Of a stretch of DNA of 64,000 nucleotides, positions 45,081 to 57,513 are shown one piece after another (the first letter of the stretch is position 1; each line of letters opens with the position of its first letter). Origin of the DNA: Pyrus communis (taxonomy: Eukaryota; Streptophyta; Magnoliopsida; Rosales; Rosaceae). A program made the translations under genes and the position numbers. The stretch covers positions 17,427,799 to 17,491,798 of the forward strand of contig NC_084813.1 of NCBI RefSeq assembly GCF_963583255.1. The letters run 5' to 3'. The notes below the pieces were generated by a model. It did not search any database. It was not told where the DNA came from and worked only from the letters and a program-made list of their open reading frames with translations.

Positions 45081-47134
45081 ATCAAACTATTTAAACAAAT
45101 AAGGTTTCATTCTTCAAAAATAAATAAATAAATAAATAAGGTTTCATTATAACAACTAGGTTGATTAGGGACCGGAACCAAAATGACCCTAATTAAAAAT
45201 TGGGATCAGATTATGATATCATATTATATTATTTGTGCATAGTCTTTCAACGGGCGGCTACTGTTTTGAAAAATTGTATTGCTAATTATTTGGACTAGTG
45301 CTCCAAACGTGGTCCATTATTTGCTTGACCTAACGTGATCAGCAAGGTTTATTTTGTTAGTTTTTCATTTTTTTTTTTTATTAAAACAATAAAATGTCAA
45401 GTGCTTTCACTCCAGCATTAATGCTATCATGGAAAAAACATTATTGTGAATATATTGAAAAAGAAGAAATAAAGATACAATAACCTAGAAAGGAATTATT
45501 TTGTTAGTTAGAAGGTCCGAAGGTGAGTGTAAGAATTGTATAGCGAATTATTTGTAATTATTGTTTCAAAGGGGCTCCATTTGTTTTCTAACAAAGAAAT
45601 CGCGATGGAGATTTTATTGATGAATGAGAGAAACAAGTTACCCCTGATTAGAGGGAATATAAATTTAAAATCCATGAATCCTGAACCCTAAACAAAACCT
45701 AAACCCCTGAAGGGTTTGAACTTAGCACAATGTTTGGGTCGGGTCGTTTATTTGGCGTGACAAGACGGAGGTTTGTTTTGTTGGTAAGAGGGAAGAGAGA
45801 TTTTTCAATATACTTGAAACATAAGCCGATGCGTAAATTAATTACGTGTCATATTACAAATGAAAGGCACTGAATAGTATAATCTTATCTTTATTTATAC
45901 AATGACACGTGTTATACTAGTTTATGTTTTATGTACATGAAAAAGAATCTCTCTAGAAGGAGGTCACCAGGGATGCATGCAAACCTCTTCTTCCAGTTGA
46001 TTATTCAAGAGGCGGCTGCAATAATTCTATATTATGTAGGTAAACAGTTGTGCTGATTAATTTGTAGGACAGTTGGGCACACAGAGAGAGGAATCACCTA
46101 AAAATGCTTCAGTATATTTAACCCTTTTTAACGCTTTAGCATTTAATATTGTTAATTGCTTCAGTATATGCTTTGTGCACATGATTGCCAAGGATTCTTG
46201 TTGAAATAGTTGCTTGTGGGCTGTGTCTCATAAGCCACTACTTGATTAATAATATTGGCTAAGACATTATGTCCTAGACTTTTTCATTACTTTCCATTTT
46301 CTTAGAACATTACAAAAATAAGGGGTGAATGGAAAGAGACACATACAGGTAAATAATCTCTACATTATTTTCTATTAGTAAGTTTTAAGGAAGGATTGTC
46401 TCCATGAATGATACAATACATTGTAATCTTGAAACTCTGTAAGATCCCACATCACGGGAAGGAGATGTGATGTGCCTTATATGTACATGTCCACCTTCCT
46501 ATAGTGAGACGCGTTTTGGGTGGAACCCCAATAACAAAACCGTGAGGGCTTGGCCCAAAGCGGACAATATCTTACTATGCAGACTGGAATGTGACAAACT
46601 CTCTTGGAACAGTAAGTAAAAATGGACCGTTGGATTTTGATTTAACGGCTACAATTATTATACCTCCCTGAGCTCAGGAGAGGATCCAAATCCAGTGAAA
46701 ATCTATCATTCACGTTTTTATACATGAGAAAGTTGATATTTTATTATAAAATTAATTGGCAATATGAGGAGTAGCTCAATTACCTAAAAACATAAATAAA
46801 ATCTTTTTTTGTCTCCGATGTGAGATTCATACCCTAAAAATAAGTACATTTTAGCAGCCTTCACACACTACTTTTATTTTATTTTTTGAACAAAACCAGC
46901 CCTCACACTTAACAACAAATATTAGGTGACGACTTGTTACTCTAAACACTTTTCAAAATAAAGTTTATCAAACCCTTAAACTGTTTTATCTTACAAATGA
47001 CTATTCTCAAAGCACAATAGAAGCTTTTTTTTTTTTTTAAGGGTAATGCTAGGGAGATTTGTAAATAGCACAACAATCTCAAACTAACCCTACATCTAAT
47101 ACACACAGATCGCAATAAAAAAAACATTTATTTT
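45081..47134. other. Intergenic of unit C downstream of the kinase
   Basis: No gene. 45180-46130 matches 35240-36540. 46140-46440 matches 36540-36720 and 38390-38480. After the TRIM LTR, 46600-46690 holds a short sequence absent from units A and B (it includes ggaccgttggattttgattt). 46700-47130 then resumes the match. An (AAAT)n stretch lies at 45117-45140. Confidence 0.55.
46438..46596 (+). mobile_element. Solo TRIM LTR, 159 bp
   Basis: TGTAAGATCCCACATC...TGGAATGTGACA, flanked by perfect AACTC duplications (46433-46437 and 46597-46601). It shares gtgatgtgccttatatgtacatg, acaaaaccgtgagggc and cggacaatat with the Cassandra LTRs, but lacks the 5S-like block. The empty site is visible in units A (13945) and B (38480), where GAAACTCTCCTGGAAGGG is uninterrupted. 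Confidence 0.85.
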
Positions 47135-50100
47135 TCACTCTGTCCTGATAAACAAAAGCGGTTCCACATCAAATGGTGAAGAAAATAATGTGCTAGGTTC
47201 ATGGGTCGATGCCGAATCAACATCCCAAACCTCGTTCATTCGAGTTTGGACATGATCAACGTCAAAATTTTGTTGGACGTCAAAATCTTTCAATGATAAT
47301 TGAATTCCCTGCAGCTCCGCTTCTACTTCTTTCATAGTAGGACGCTTTTTTCCATTCAAATTCAAGCAACTTTTTGCAAGATTAGCAACTACCATGATCT
47401 CTTCCTTCCTGGCATCTTTCACAACTCCGGCATCAAGAATATCGAACAAACGATTCTCATCCATGGAAAGAAGAAAATAATGTGATAGGCTCATGGGTTC
47501 TTGTGACTCTGTCTTAAAAATTGGTTTTCTTCCTGTCAATAGCTCAACAAGGACCACTCCATAGCTATAAACGTCACTCTTGTCCGTAAATTGGCTAGTC
47601 TGAAAGTACTCCGGGTCCAAATAACCGAATGTTCCATTTACCTGTGTCATGGTAAGGTGTGTTTTGTCAATGGCGACAGATCTTGATGTCCCAAAGTCTG
47701 CCACTTTGGCTCTGTATTTATCATCCAACAGTATGTTCGAAGATTTGATGTCTCGGTGGTAAATAGGACGGGAAACTGCCGAGTGTAAGTATGATAGTGC
47801 TCCTGCAACTTCGGTTGCAACTCGTAACCGCATCTCCCATGTAAGAGGAAACTCCTCATTCTGGTGCTGAATATAATGAGAGAGTGTTCCATTCTGTATA
47901 AACTCGTAAACCAAAAGGGGTACTTCGGTCTCCAAACAGCAACCCATTAATTTAACCACATTCTTTTGAATAACTTGTGACAGAATGACAATTTCATTGA
48001 TGAATTGTCTCACTTCGTCTCCACTAACTACACTTTTCGACTTCTTGACAGCAACGATTCTCCCATTTGCTAACATTCCTTTGTATACGGTACCTTGGCC
48101 TCCCTGACCAAGAATTCTCTCTACACTGAAAAGGTCCGTGGCTTTTTCTAACTCCTCTGCACTGAACAATTTAACTTTATCAACGTTAGCTTCACCGGAA
48201 GATAGTTGCTGCTCCAACAAGAAACCGCCATTTTGTTGAAAAAACTTCTGCTTGCGGTTGATGTCTTTCCTTTTCATTATGACTTTGTGCGACCACCATG
48301 CTCCAATGTGTATAAACAGTAGGCCAACAATGCAGCTGGTAACTGAATAGCTCAATTGGAAGAAAAAAAAAAAATTGGTCAGATACATTGTTCCTTCTCG
48401 TATATAATCTAATTAATGCAGGGATGGTTTGAAACAAAAAAAAGTTGTGTAATATTGGAGGAGCAAACGCTAGAAATGCTAATACCAGCTGCCATAATCA
48501 CAGGTTATCTTGTTTTTGGATTTGAAGAGAGTAACACTGTACCTATAATGGCCACATTAGCCCGTGATAGGCATTTAATCGACCCAGACCGATATTTGCA
48601 TTCATCAGTATCTGCATTTCAGAGACAGAGGAACATAAAAAGTTCAATGGGGATGTAAAATTCATATAATTTCAAATGAAAGCCTCAACGAGGTGTTTCT
48701 TGTCCGGAAGGTCCGACCCAAAGCTCACCAAAAAAATTCATCCTGATGCGTCATATTCACCGGAAAAATGTTACGGGCTCTTTGTCACATTCCCTTTCAT
48801 TTATAACCTCAAATTCAAATTATGATTCCAAGTGTAATTTCATTTCAAAAAGAATTTCATACGAAATCAAAAATGAAAACTGTTACCGAACAACTCTCAA
48901 GTACTATTCAATGTTCTTGCTATTTGAAAGGTAAAAACATATACCAAACATTAAGCTTCCTGCTTTTTTAAAATTTAAAAATAAAAACTGAAATAAAAAT
49001 CAAATAGAACCTTAGGGCTATCTTTTGGTGAGGAATTTTTGAGTCCCAAGGAACTGAGGCCAAACTAGAGAAGAATGAATCACAAAATGTTGGATTGAGG
49101 GGATTAAAAAGGCTGTTCATGAGTATTAAAAGGCATGTGAGAGGGATTTGCAAATCCTAACGGGGAGGAAATCCATCCTCCACGCTTTTATAATAATTAT
49201 GAAGGGCATTTCTAATCCCTCGTATCTAACGTTTTGAGGTTCATCTCTTACTAATTTGACATCAATAATCTCTTGGGTCTTGGAAATCCCACACCCAAAC
49301 ATAGCCTAGATGTCTAGAAAGTAGAAAAGAAAAGAAGTTTGTACATCGTTTTGAAGTTTGAATAAAATGATAGCTAGACATATACCTTGACATCCACCAA
49401 CGACGTAGGGGTTTCCTTCAAGGCCTTTTGCGCAGGAGCAAGTGTTGTTACTTGTGCAGACCGTGGTCAAGTTATTAGCATCGCAAAAGGTTCCATATAT
49501 CTCCGATTTCGTATATCGACTCCAGTTCCATTCGAGCACTGCAGGGACGCCTACCAAATTATATGGGTCAACAACAGGAGACGCCCATGCTTCGTCTATC
49601 AAGAATGCATACTTGCAACTTCCGGATCCAGAGGTGGTATCACTCGCTTTCAAGGGATCCTTCACTTCTTGAAAGCTAGTGTTGAAGTTTGTAAGATTGC
49701 CGGGAATGGTGGTCTGGCAGCAGTTACTACCATTGCAGTTATTAGGCCCATAAGCTTGTTCAAGTAAACCACCCTTGTCACCACAAGTCGCCGAGCACCA
49801 TCCAACTGTCGAGCCATTCATCAACTTCATCGAGGTATTTCCACCACAGCTCACTGAAACGAGCCTGTTCCTTTTAGAGAACACGAACGGGCTTCCTGTC
49901 AAGTTGGGTGCTTGCTCTGCAAGTGGCCTGCCAGTTCCGCAATCACTAAAGAGGGTAATCGGGTTTCTGACACTTAGTGTGCCATCCATAGATAAGTTCA
50001 GCACTTCAAGTTGTTTCAGACTGGCATGGTTCAAGCGAGGTATGGGTATGCGAGGGGAATTATTTGTGGAATTGTCACAGGTTATTTCGAACCATTCGTT

Positions 50101-50274
50101 CATGAAACAACCTGCTCTGATTCCAAAAGGATATGGGATACTTATCGTATCCGTACCACAATCTGTTGGACAACCTTGCTTAGCTAAACTGGGTTGCGAG
50201 GCTACCGCTGGTATTGCATTGCTCAAAGACCACAAAAACAGCGTAATTTGAATTAGAAACTGCACAACCTCCAT
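47135..50274 (-). CDS. Wall-associated-kinase-like receptor kinase (unit C), intact frame
   Basis: Single-pass plasma-membrane receptor kinase. Three exons on the minus strand: 49386-50274, 48543-48611, 47135-48342, together 2166 bp (721 aa plus stop), with GT-AG borders and frame kept. Exon 1: signal peptide (residues 1-26) and a Cys-rich GUB_WAK-type domain (CPTDCGTDTISIPYPFG, YGPNNCNGSNCCQTTIPG, CSCAKGLEGNPYVVGGC). Exon 2 is a 23-codon remnant of the EGF-like exon (DTDECKY...IKC). Exon 3: transmembrane TSCIVGLLFIHIGAWW, then the kinase with glycine loop LGQGGQGTVYKG (about 397-408), VAVKK Lys about 419, HRDIKSSN about 515 and DFG about 535, all catalytic residues present. Family members usually bind pectin fragments; whether this one still does is open. 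Confidence 0.9.
48543..48611 (-). other. Shrunken EGF-like exon of WAK-like gene C
   Basis: Follows ATGCAG and ends before GTACAG. It keeps DTDEC at the start and SIKC..ANVA at the end. Compared with unit A's exon (15947 down) it lacks the middle block encoding CGFGNIC. The junction phase (one base carried from exon 1, one to exon 3) is correct, so the deletion left the reading frame open. Confidence 0.75.
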
Positions 50275-50315
50275 TTTTTTTCTGCTTGTTCTTCCTCTTC
50301 TCTTCTTTACCTTCC

Positions 50316-50322
50316 TATATAT
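50316..50322 (-). promoter_or_regulatory. Possible TATA box of WAK-like gene C
   Basis: ATATATA on the minus strand, about 42 bases before the ATG at 50274, with a pyrimidine-rich stretch between. This is close for a TATA box, since it leaves a very short leader. Confidence 0.3.
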
Positions 50323-51431
50323 TGAGCCGTGCCGTGTATGGTGAAGCTTGGAATAAACAAACCGCGTGATAAGCCAAGTCTCAACCTTTTAGATCCAGAG
50401 AACTAGTATTTCTACACCCACCGAAGTCTTTGGAGTCATTTGAAAAAACAATAAGCTTGTCATTATTTTCATTGAAATGGTAAACGAGAAAATACGCTAA
50501 CAGAAGACTTGACGCAAAATTGAGCACGGTGGTAGTTTCTTACAGCCGATCTCATTTAGTAGGATAAGACTTTATTGTTTGGTTGATCAGGAAATATGAC
50601 ACGTGCATACAAATAACAGTAGGAATTAAGGTGGTGCAGGCTTGTTTTTCTCAATTGCAATGTTTCGCAGAAAGCTGTTGGTTCCTTCCAGGTGCTCGGT
50701 GATGTTTAATTTTTCAAGGAAGATTTGTCCACAAAAGGATATATTCGTACACGACAAGTATGGTTGCAGCTATACTTGACTAATTAATACATGATTAGTA
50801 GCCGTCTTTACAGTCAACACTCAACTTTGAAAAATCTCAAAAGACAGATTCTTAAGATGTTTGATACCGCCACGACTATAATATGTTCGATGGATGATGT
50901 TAAAGAGAGACCATCTATTTGCATCATATTTTGTAGACCACAAATGTGACAGTTGATGATTAGACTCCTTTAATGACTTCGCGTTAAACCGATAAACTAG
51001 TTTCGGCTACACACACACACACACACAACTTAAATGAAACCTACCTCATGATTCTCAATATAGTAATTGAACTTAACAGGTCTGATTCATGATATGCTTT
51101 CGACTTCAATAAATAATAAATTACAGGACAAGATAGCATACAAAGTGCCATCGGAATCGGACATCAAACTCTTACAGTACGTGTGTTGTTCTAAATGTTG
51201 CAGCGGTAGTTTCAGAAACAAGGTTCCTTCCTACTATAATTTACAGTATATAATTATACGCTGACACGCAAGCTTCAAATAGACTTTGCCTAAGCAGTAC
51301 ATCTCACTGACCACATAAAAGGGTAAAACAATGCTACCGATCCATTTACGAAAACACTACCAGCATAGTTGAACACTCACCATTCACCGCCAATTTGCTT
51401 AATTTTCCATTTTTAGCAAAAGCATTGGCAT
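50323..51431. other. Intergenic between the kinase and ARF genes
   Basis: No gene seen. A (CA)n run lies at 51009-51027. The last part (about 51250-51431) probably includes the ARF 3' untranslated region, since that gene ends at 51432 on the minus strand. Confidence 0.5.
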
Positions 51432-54400
51432 TTAGTAGTCGAGTGATCCCAAAGATGCAATCCCATTCCTTGAGTTTCTCAAGTCCTGTCGACCCACGTA
51501 GTCAACAGTGGTGTTGCTACCATTGGAAAGTTTATTGTTTGGGACAGACGCCACACTGTTGAGGCCTTCCCTTCCCATTTGTTGCACTTCCAGAGGCGAG
51601 AGTATCTTGATGTAATACACATTGTTCACAAACTCCCTGAAGATAAACAAAGAATCATTATACCTCCGGCGAATCATGACAAGAATAGTTTCAAAACTCC
51701 AGAAGCCAAATGTCATATGGAAATGCACAATAGTGACTTAAAATCTCGAAAAGGTGAGAAAATAGTCAAAGACTTTAGATGATGTAAACTAGTCCTAGGA
51801 CACTTTGAACCTTGAAGCATTGGTCTAATATTTATCGTTTTTGCTCTCTACAAATTGACATACAGCATAAAATGTTAATAGTAGCTGCTTAACATTAAAA
51901 CTTCGCATTCGCACAGTGATTTGGCATGACACATTTTACAAACTATCAGTAATGATTGAAACTCGTGGGAAGCTCAACCTTTAGGACTGCTTATGCAAAC
52001 AGCCAAGAGTGTACAATAATTGACAAATACAAGAAAAATCATGACAATTTGGTACTTACTGCCAAGGGTCGTCACCAAGGAGAAGAACATCATTCTCCCT
52101 GTCAACAAATACAAGCTGCCAGCCTGATCTCTGAGGGTCCTCCAGTTGGCCTTCAAGGCCAAACATACGTGCGAGCTCACTGCGCAGATCATCATAGCTG
52201 CTGAATTTAGAAATATCCAGTGACCTCCCAAAGGACCCTAACTTGTGAACCTGTCAAATTGCACGATTTTAATATGTAAAAAAACAAGAGCTATCGATGA
52301 CAAGTGCTAGGTTTGAAAAAGCAAACACTGATCATGAAGCATTTTCCTTGCCAAATACAATCGCCAACAATGGTCCATACATCAGACCATCATGTTAAAG
52401 ATAAATATGCTTGTAAATAACTATCACAATTATCCCATCTTACCTTCACAAAGGTTCCAGTTGGATTTACTTGGTCCACATTTTCTGAAGACTGCAAGAA
52501 ACCTGATTCATCTACACAACTTGATGTAGTCATGTCGGAATTAAGTGGAAAATCATTGCCTGTGCCACTGGCATAATTGGAAGCACCAAAGGGCACGGAC
52601 ACTGAATCATTTCCATTGCCAATATTTCTCAGGTTTGGAATCCCATTATGCAGCATAAGAGATGATGAATCAATATTCACCCCAAACAAAAGATTGCTTT
52701 GGGGATCAGTACCGCCTTGGAATGCAGAGTATTCTCTACCAGGAAACGGAGGCAAGGTAGTGATCTCAGAGAAACTTGACTGTGGTGTTCTCAACTGTTC
52801 CACCTGTGGAAGTACACATTGAGCAGCTCCAGATGATAGCTGCGGTTCACCAGTGGTCTGCTTAGATAACAAGGAAGAAGAAATTGCAGAGTTGGATCCG
52901 CTTAAGTGAAGTAAGTGGGATGTTCCATCCTGTGATAGCGAACCTAATATACTATGTATAGGGGGAACATCAGATGAAGGTATAGGATTTCCAACAGGGT
53001 CAGGAAAGCTCTGCTGCTGAGATTGCGAAGAGATAGACTGCATAGATGCAGACTGGGATGGAGTGATTGAGGCAAAATTAGGAAGAGCAGACATAGCATT
53101 CGGGATCTGCTGCTGAACAGACAATTGTTGCATATGACGGGATTGTTGAAGCTGATGTTGCTGCTGCTGCTGATTCAGCTGCTGTTGTTGCTGCTGCTGA
53201 TGATGATGCTGATGCTGCTGCTGCTGCTGCAGCTGCTGTTGCCTCTGATCACTATAGGGATGGTAACGCTGCGACTGTTGTTGCAAGACCTGAGCCTGAG
53301 CTGGAGCTTGGTTTTCTTGAAAGCTCTGAAGAAAAGCATTTTGAGACTGAGACTGAGGCAAGACCTGTCTTTGAAGCACAGCAGCTGCCCCATTAGAAAC
53401 ACTTGAAGATTGCTGGAAGGGCAAAAGAGACTGTGAAGAACATTTTGAAGAATCAACTGCCCTCATTTCTTGAAGTGCAGCAGCTGCCATTGCTTGGTAT
53501 ACATCGGGTTGTAGACCTGCCATAGACGCATCAAGCCTTGGTTGCATCCAAGGAGAAACTCCAAATCCCTGGAAGTTCAAAGATTGCATCCCCTGATCTC
53601 CGAGCCCTCCTTGCAGCCACATCAGTGGAGAATTAATGCCCATATCACCATCTTTTAGACCTGAAATGAATATACCACTAAGTATCTGAGGGGGCAAAAG
53701 AAACAAAACAATTTGAGAAAAGACACCAAGCACTCTTCAAGCAAAAAAAGAACAAAGATACCATGGAAAGAGGGAACGCCCGATGTCCATGGTCGCTTTA
53801 GTCTGAGGGGGAATGGGGATGGATACATTGGGAATGTTGTTAGTGGTTCAATCTCCCACAATGATACCCTTGGCTGCCTCTCCCCAGCAGTGGATTCATC
53901 CCAGCCAACCTGCATTAGCAGAAAACACGTTTACAAACCTTACAAAGTTTGAAAAAAGTTAAAAAAAACCTGGCCCCACTGCAAAAAAAAATTGTCAAAC
54001 TTATAATAGAAAAATAGTGGAATTCAAATAAACATCAAAATCAGCAAATGCTCTCAACAAACCTTCACAGAGCGCCAATGGGAATTTGGCCAGCGAACAG
54101 AATCTAAGTCACTGATGCCAGTTATTGTACCCATGTATCTGAAGGAAAACAAACAAAATAAATAAGAAAGGTCAATAACCTATATAATACAAGTATGAAT
54201 AACCAGTTAATTAAATGTGAACCATAAACTACATATTGAAATCGAACTAAGAAGATAACATAACCTACCGACGGACACTAGACTCTTCTGTCTCAAACAG
54301 CATCCTAAATCGCATGCCCACAGAAACCCGAGTATGATAGACAGCTTTAACATACTTGGCCAGGGGTATCACAAATTCAGATGGACTAGCCCTGCGTTGT

Positions 54401-57400
54401 AAGAAAATTGAGGAATAAGATGTAAATGGTAGTATTTATAATCTGGAGAAGTTGCAGATACTCACCTTGGATTATAAAAAATAGTAAAGCGACTATTTGT
54501 TGCAGCTGCATGAGCTGCAGCAGCAAGAAGACCAATGTGCATGCTGTCACTTGACAAAACTGATGAGGGCATGACAGTCTGTGGACGATTTGCTCGCCGA
54601 ATACCTAAGAGCAACTGATTCTTTTCATTCCTGATTGAAGACAACATATTAGTGATGAGAAAAATGATTACAAAAATTCTTAACATAATAAATACAACCC
54701 CCATCACCCCTCCAATAACAGAATAACAGTTTAAAATTACCAGATAAAGAGGACCGAATCACCAGCAACAAGTCGTTTAGCACTAACAAACACGCTCCAT
54801 CCTGTCGTGAGAAGATGCCTCTTGGGCTGGCCTGCACAATAACATGGAAAAATGCAATTAGAAGCCATAATTACATGTTCAGAACAGTATAAGTTGGAAA
54901 AAAATAAATAAATAAATAAGAGAAACTAGGTAAAGAAAGTAGAAACAATGTGATCAAGATCTTTGAAATTCTTGCCTTCAAGTATGATAAGGGCAATTAG
55001 AAACAGACAGTTCATCATTGGTCAATAAGCTCTAAAGTCACTATTCCTCTGACTAAAACAAAATAAGCTCTAAAGTCACTGTTCCTCTGACCAAAAAAAT
55101 ATCTCACTGGTCCTACCCATCAATTTCCTTGGATATTATGTGCCCCGCTGATTTGCTAGATAGACAAGTATGGAGGAAAGAAGGATACTTCAAGTCATTA
55201 TTTATTTTCCACATCGTCATTTGGTGTATATGCAATTAGTATAGCAGGTTGGTTCATTTTATAGATTTCCAGTGATACAATCATATGACATGGATACAGC
55301 TGATGCCCGTAAATAAAAACACTTCTCCAAAATTTTCATTTTTGACATTTAAAACCAAGGAGTGTCTGAACTATGACGTACCACTGCTCTCAGTTACCTT
55401 ACTTTGGCATCTAAGCTAGAGCAGGTAACTGAAGAATGATATGTGAAAAACGATAAAAGATAATAACAGCAGATAAAAAAGAGAAATCTAAAGTAATCCA
55501 CACTCACCTCGAAATATATGTCTGAATTTCCATTCATTATCATGTAGATCCCTTGCAATTAGTTCCTGGGCAGGGGGCTGCTGCGAGTAATCCTGAGGAA
55601 CAGTAAGAGTAAAATGAACGAAACCAAGTTTACGATATGAAAATATAAAGAATCGAAAAGTGATGATCAAATGAGTTGAAGAAAAGGACACCTACAAGAG
55701 GAGGAAAGACTTTTTCAGCTGCACGGCGGGGAACTGAGAATCCTCCATGCGTGCTAGTATCACTTGCAGTCAAAGTTTTACAAAAATAGTTGGTTGGCTG
55801 TTTGCTGGCAGCACCCAACTCTGCAGGCAGTACGTATACATCTTTTTGCTCTTGCTACAAAATAGTTTATGTCAGGACATGAAAATTACTTGACTCACAA
55901 ATCAAAATTTAAACACAGCCAAGTGCATTACCGGATTTAATGGTTGTAGGGTCATTTGAGCATATACTTCATCCGTCTCCACATCTGCCTGTACCATAGA
56001 AAATTAAAATTTCAAGGAGCAGCCTAGGAAATTGGTACAGAGAAGATGCAAATAGGCTGACACTTACGTGCATTGTCACATTGTGTAGCTGACAAATTAG
56101 TTGTGGAGGCAAGTTGGGGTAATTGGGAAAGTGGGCATCCACTTCTTTGTTGGTTGATGCAGCAACCTGTATAAGAAATACCAAGAATTAAAAACAAAAA
56201 AATGAATACATTCTGTAAAGTTAGTGTTCAGGACGAAATGATTAGATATTAGACGAGATGATTAGTTAGATATTAAACATTTCAGCTGTTTAAGCAAGTG
56301 TACTAAAAAAATTATGGACTCTATTATAGTAATTGAGGTAATGATTTGTATAAAATGCTTAATACAAAGTTATAGCTATACGGGATGCCCAATATCAAAC
56401 AAAAATGAAGCAAATACCTGAAGAAAAAAACTGTAACTCGAGCTTTATTTATTTATCTATTGATTTTTGTATAGGAGTAAACCATCCTTTACAAATGAAA
56501 ATATACATGAGATTAAACAACATGCTGACATTCATATGTATAGTAATTTTATTATCCAGATTCCAGACCACAAGAATAATTACTCAATTTAAGATCTGCT
56601 TTCAATAATCAAGACACAGGGAGACACAAAACACAGAGTTGACACCCAATTCAAACTTATTAGACAAAAACTAAACAATGGTAACAAGAGGCTAAGTCCC
56701 TAAATCAACAAACAAACGTCCCTATTCTACAAACTGCAAACCAAACAATTGTTTTCTGCAAATACCATTCAGAAAGCAAAAGAAAAATTCAACAATAAGT
56801 GAGATAATGATGCAGTTGCTGACCTGCTCGCTGTGGCCCTGTGGAAAGTAGACTACACGACTTCCAAGAAGAGGCAGAGACACCAGAGGCCCAGCACAGG
56901 CATGCCATAGCTCAGAATTCAAACACTTCTTCTCCCCTGCATACAGGTTCTATGCTTGTGTGAGTATGCATGACATAAACATCCATATAATCAAAATCCA
57001 AACCGTTGAAGATAGAAATGAAAGCCTAGGTTTAGTGTTAAAGCAATGTTGTTAATTCTTTTTACAGGAACAAAACTTCCATTCCGAACCCCATCAAGCA
57101 TTATGCGCAGTTAAGAAAATTAAGATAATTGTACAATTACGCCTCGTTTAAAGTCACCAAACTTAATTTCTCAAACACACAAGTAATGCATGCATAGAAT
57201 GTCACTTTCTTTACCCTGAAATAACTATTTAATTAAGAAATGCACAGGTGAAATAAATACAGACTAGGTCTGTTCAATGACCTCATAAAGATTGCCTAAA
57301 ACGTAGGGTCAATAACTTTAGACAAAATCCCAAACAAAAATAGCATAAAATCATGCAGGACAATGCCTCAGAGTGAAATAACAAACGCTTTGACAAAAAT

Positions 57401-57513
57401 ATTAAATTTCAGACGAAAAAAAATGGAAATAAGCAAATAAAGGGAAAAAAATGCATGCCTTCCTGAAGCTGATGGTTAAACCCCGGAGATGATGACGAAG
57501 ACGAAAGCCTCAT
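51432..57513 (-). CDS. ARF6: Auxin response factor, ARF6 type
   Basis: Transcription factor that binds auxin response elements and acts in the nucleus. Fourteen exons on the minus strand: 57459-57513, 56824-56936, 56068-56166, 55932-55988, 55696-55854, 55508-55592, 54741-54831, 54466-54630, 54269-54391, 54063-54138, 53762-53909, 52444-53660, 52060-52250, 51432-51636. Sum 2784 bp, 927 aa plus stop. B3 domain at about 132-234 ([39 protein letters not shown]), Auxin_resp region at about 258-340, glutamine-rich middle region typical of activators, PB1 domain near the end ([39 protein letters not shown]). ARF6 is chosen over ARF8 from length and the C-terminal end [15 protein letters not shown]. 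It is a predicted miR167 target. The first intron has a GC donor. Confidence 0.95.
52111..52131 (-). promoter_or_regulatory. miR167 target site in ARF6
   Basis: On the minus strand the mRNA reads GAGATCAGGCTGGCAGCTTG plus T, in the PB1-encoding exon (residues RSGWQLV). This is the known miR167-complementary site of ARF6/ARF8 genes. Pairing to miR167 is near complete, apart from the usual ends and one internal mismatch. Confidence 0.88.
53142..53262 (-). repeat. CAG/CAA tract encoding polyglutamine in ARF6
   Basis: Mixed CAG, CAA and CAT/CAC codons encode several Gln runs of 5-7 residues broken by His and Leu. It keeps the coding frame. Frames of 81-93 codons on the opposite strand and in the shifted frame are artefacts of this repeat. 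Confidence 0.85.
56937..57458 (-). other. First coding intron of ARF6, GC-AG type
   Basis: Exon 1 ends CAGGAAG and the intron starts GCATGC. It ends ...TATGCAG. The frame requires this junction (E-G-E-K-K-C), and no GT lies nearby that would keep it. Exact donor choice is inferred. Confidence 0.7.

Larger units (their letters stand above)
40680..50320. repeat. Segmental duplication unit C
   Basis: Collinear with unit B from its start (ttctcataacaatggctgca...) through a truncated MATE and the kinase. Unit-C-specific changes: a 2.06-kb LTR at 41413-43471; loss of MATE exons 1-4 and most of exon 5 up to about 45080-45180; loss of the block corresponding to 36880-38390; and a small TRIM LTR at 46438-46596. 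It is the only unit with the complete kinase, including its extracellular exon. Confidence 0.8.

Noticed and set aside
47135..48388. 417-codon frame starting MYLTNFFFFFQL as a complete kinase gene
   Set aside because: The first residues come from a poly-T intron end. The splice-consistent model joins 48342 to upstream exons with exact frame.
49387..50251. Plus-strand open frames opposite WAK-like exon 1
   Set aside because: Shadows of the minus-strand coding exon, with no recognisable domains.
53125..53456. Leu-rich and Ser-rich frames in the ARF6 polyglutamine region
   Set aside because: Other-frame readings of the CAG/CAA tract.
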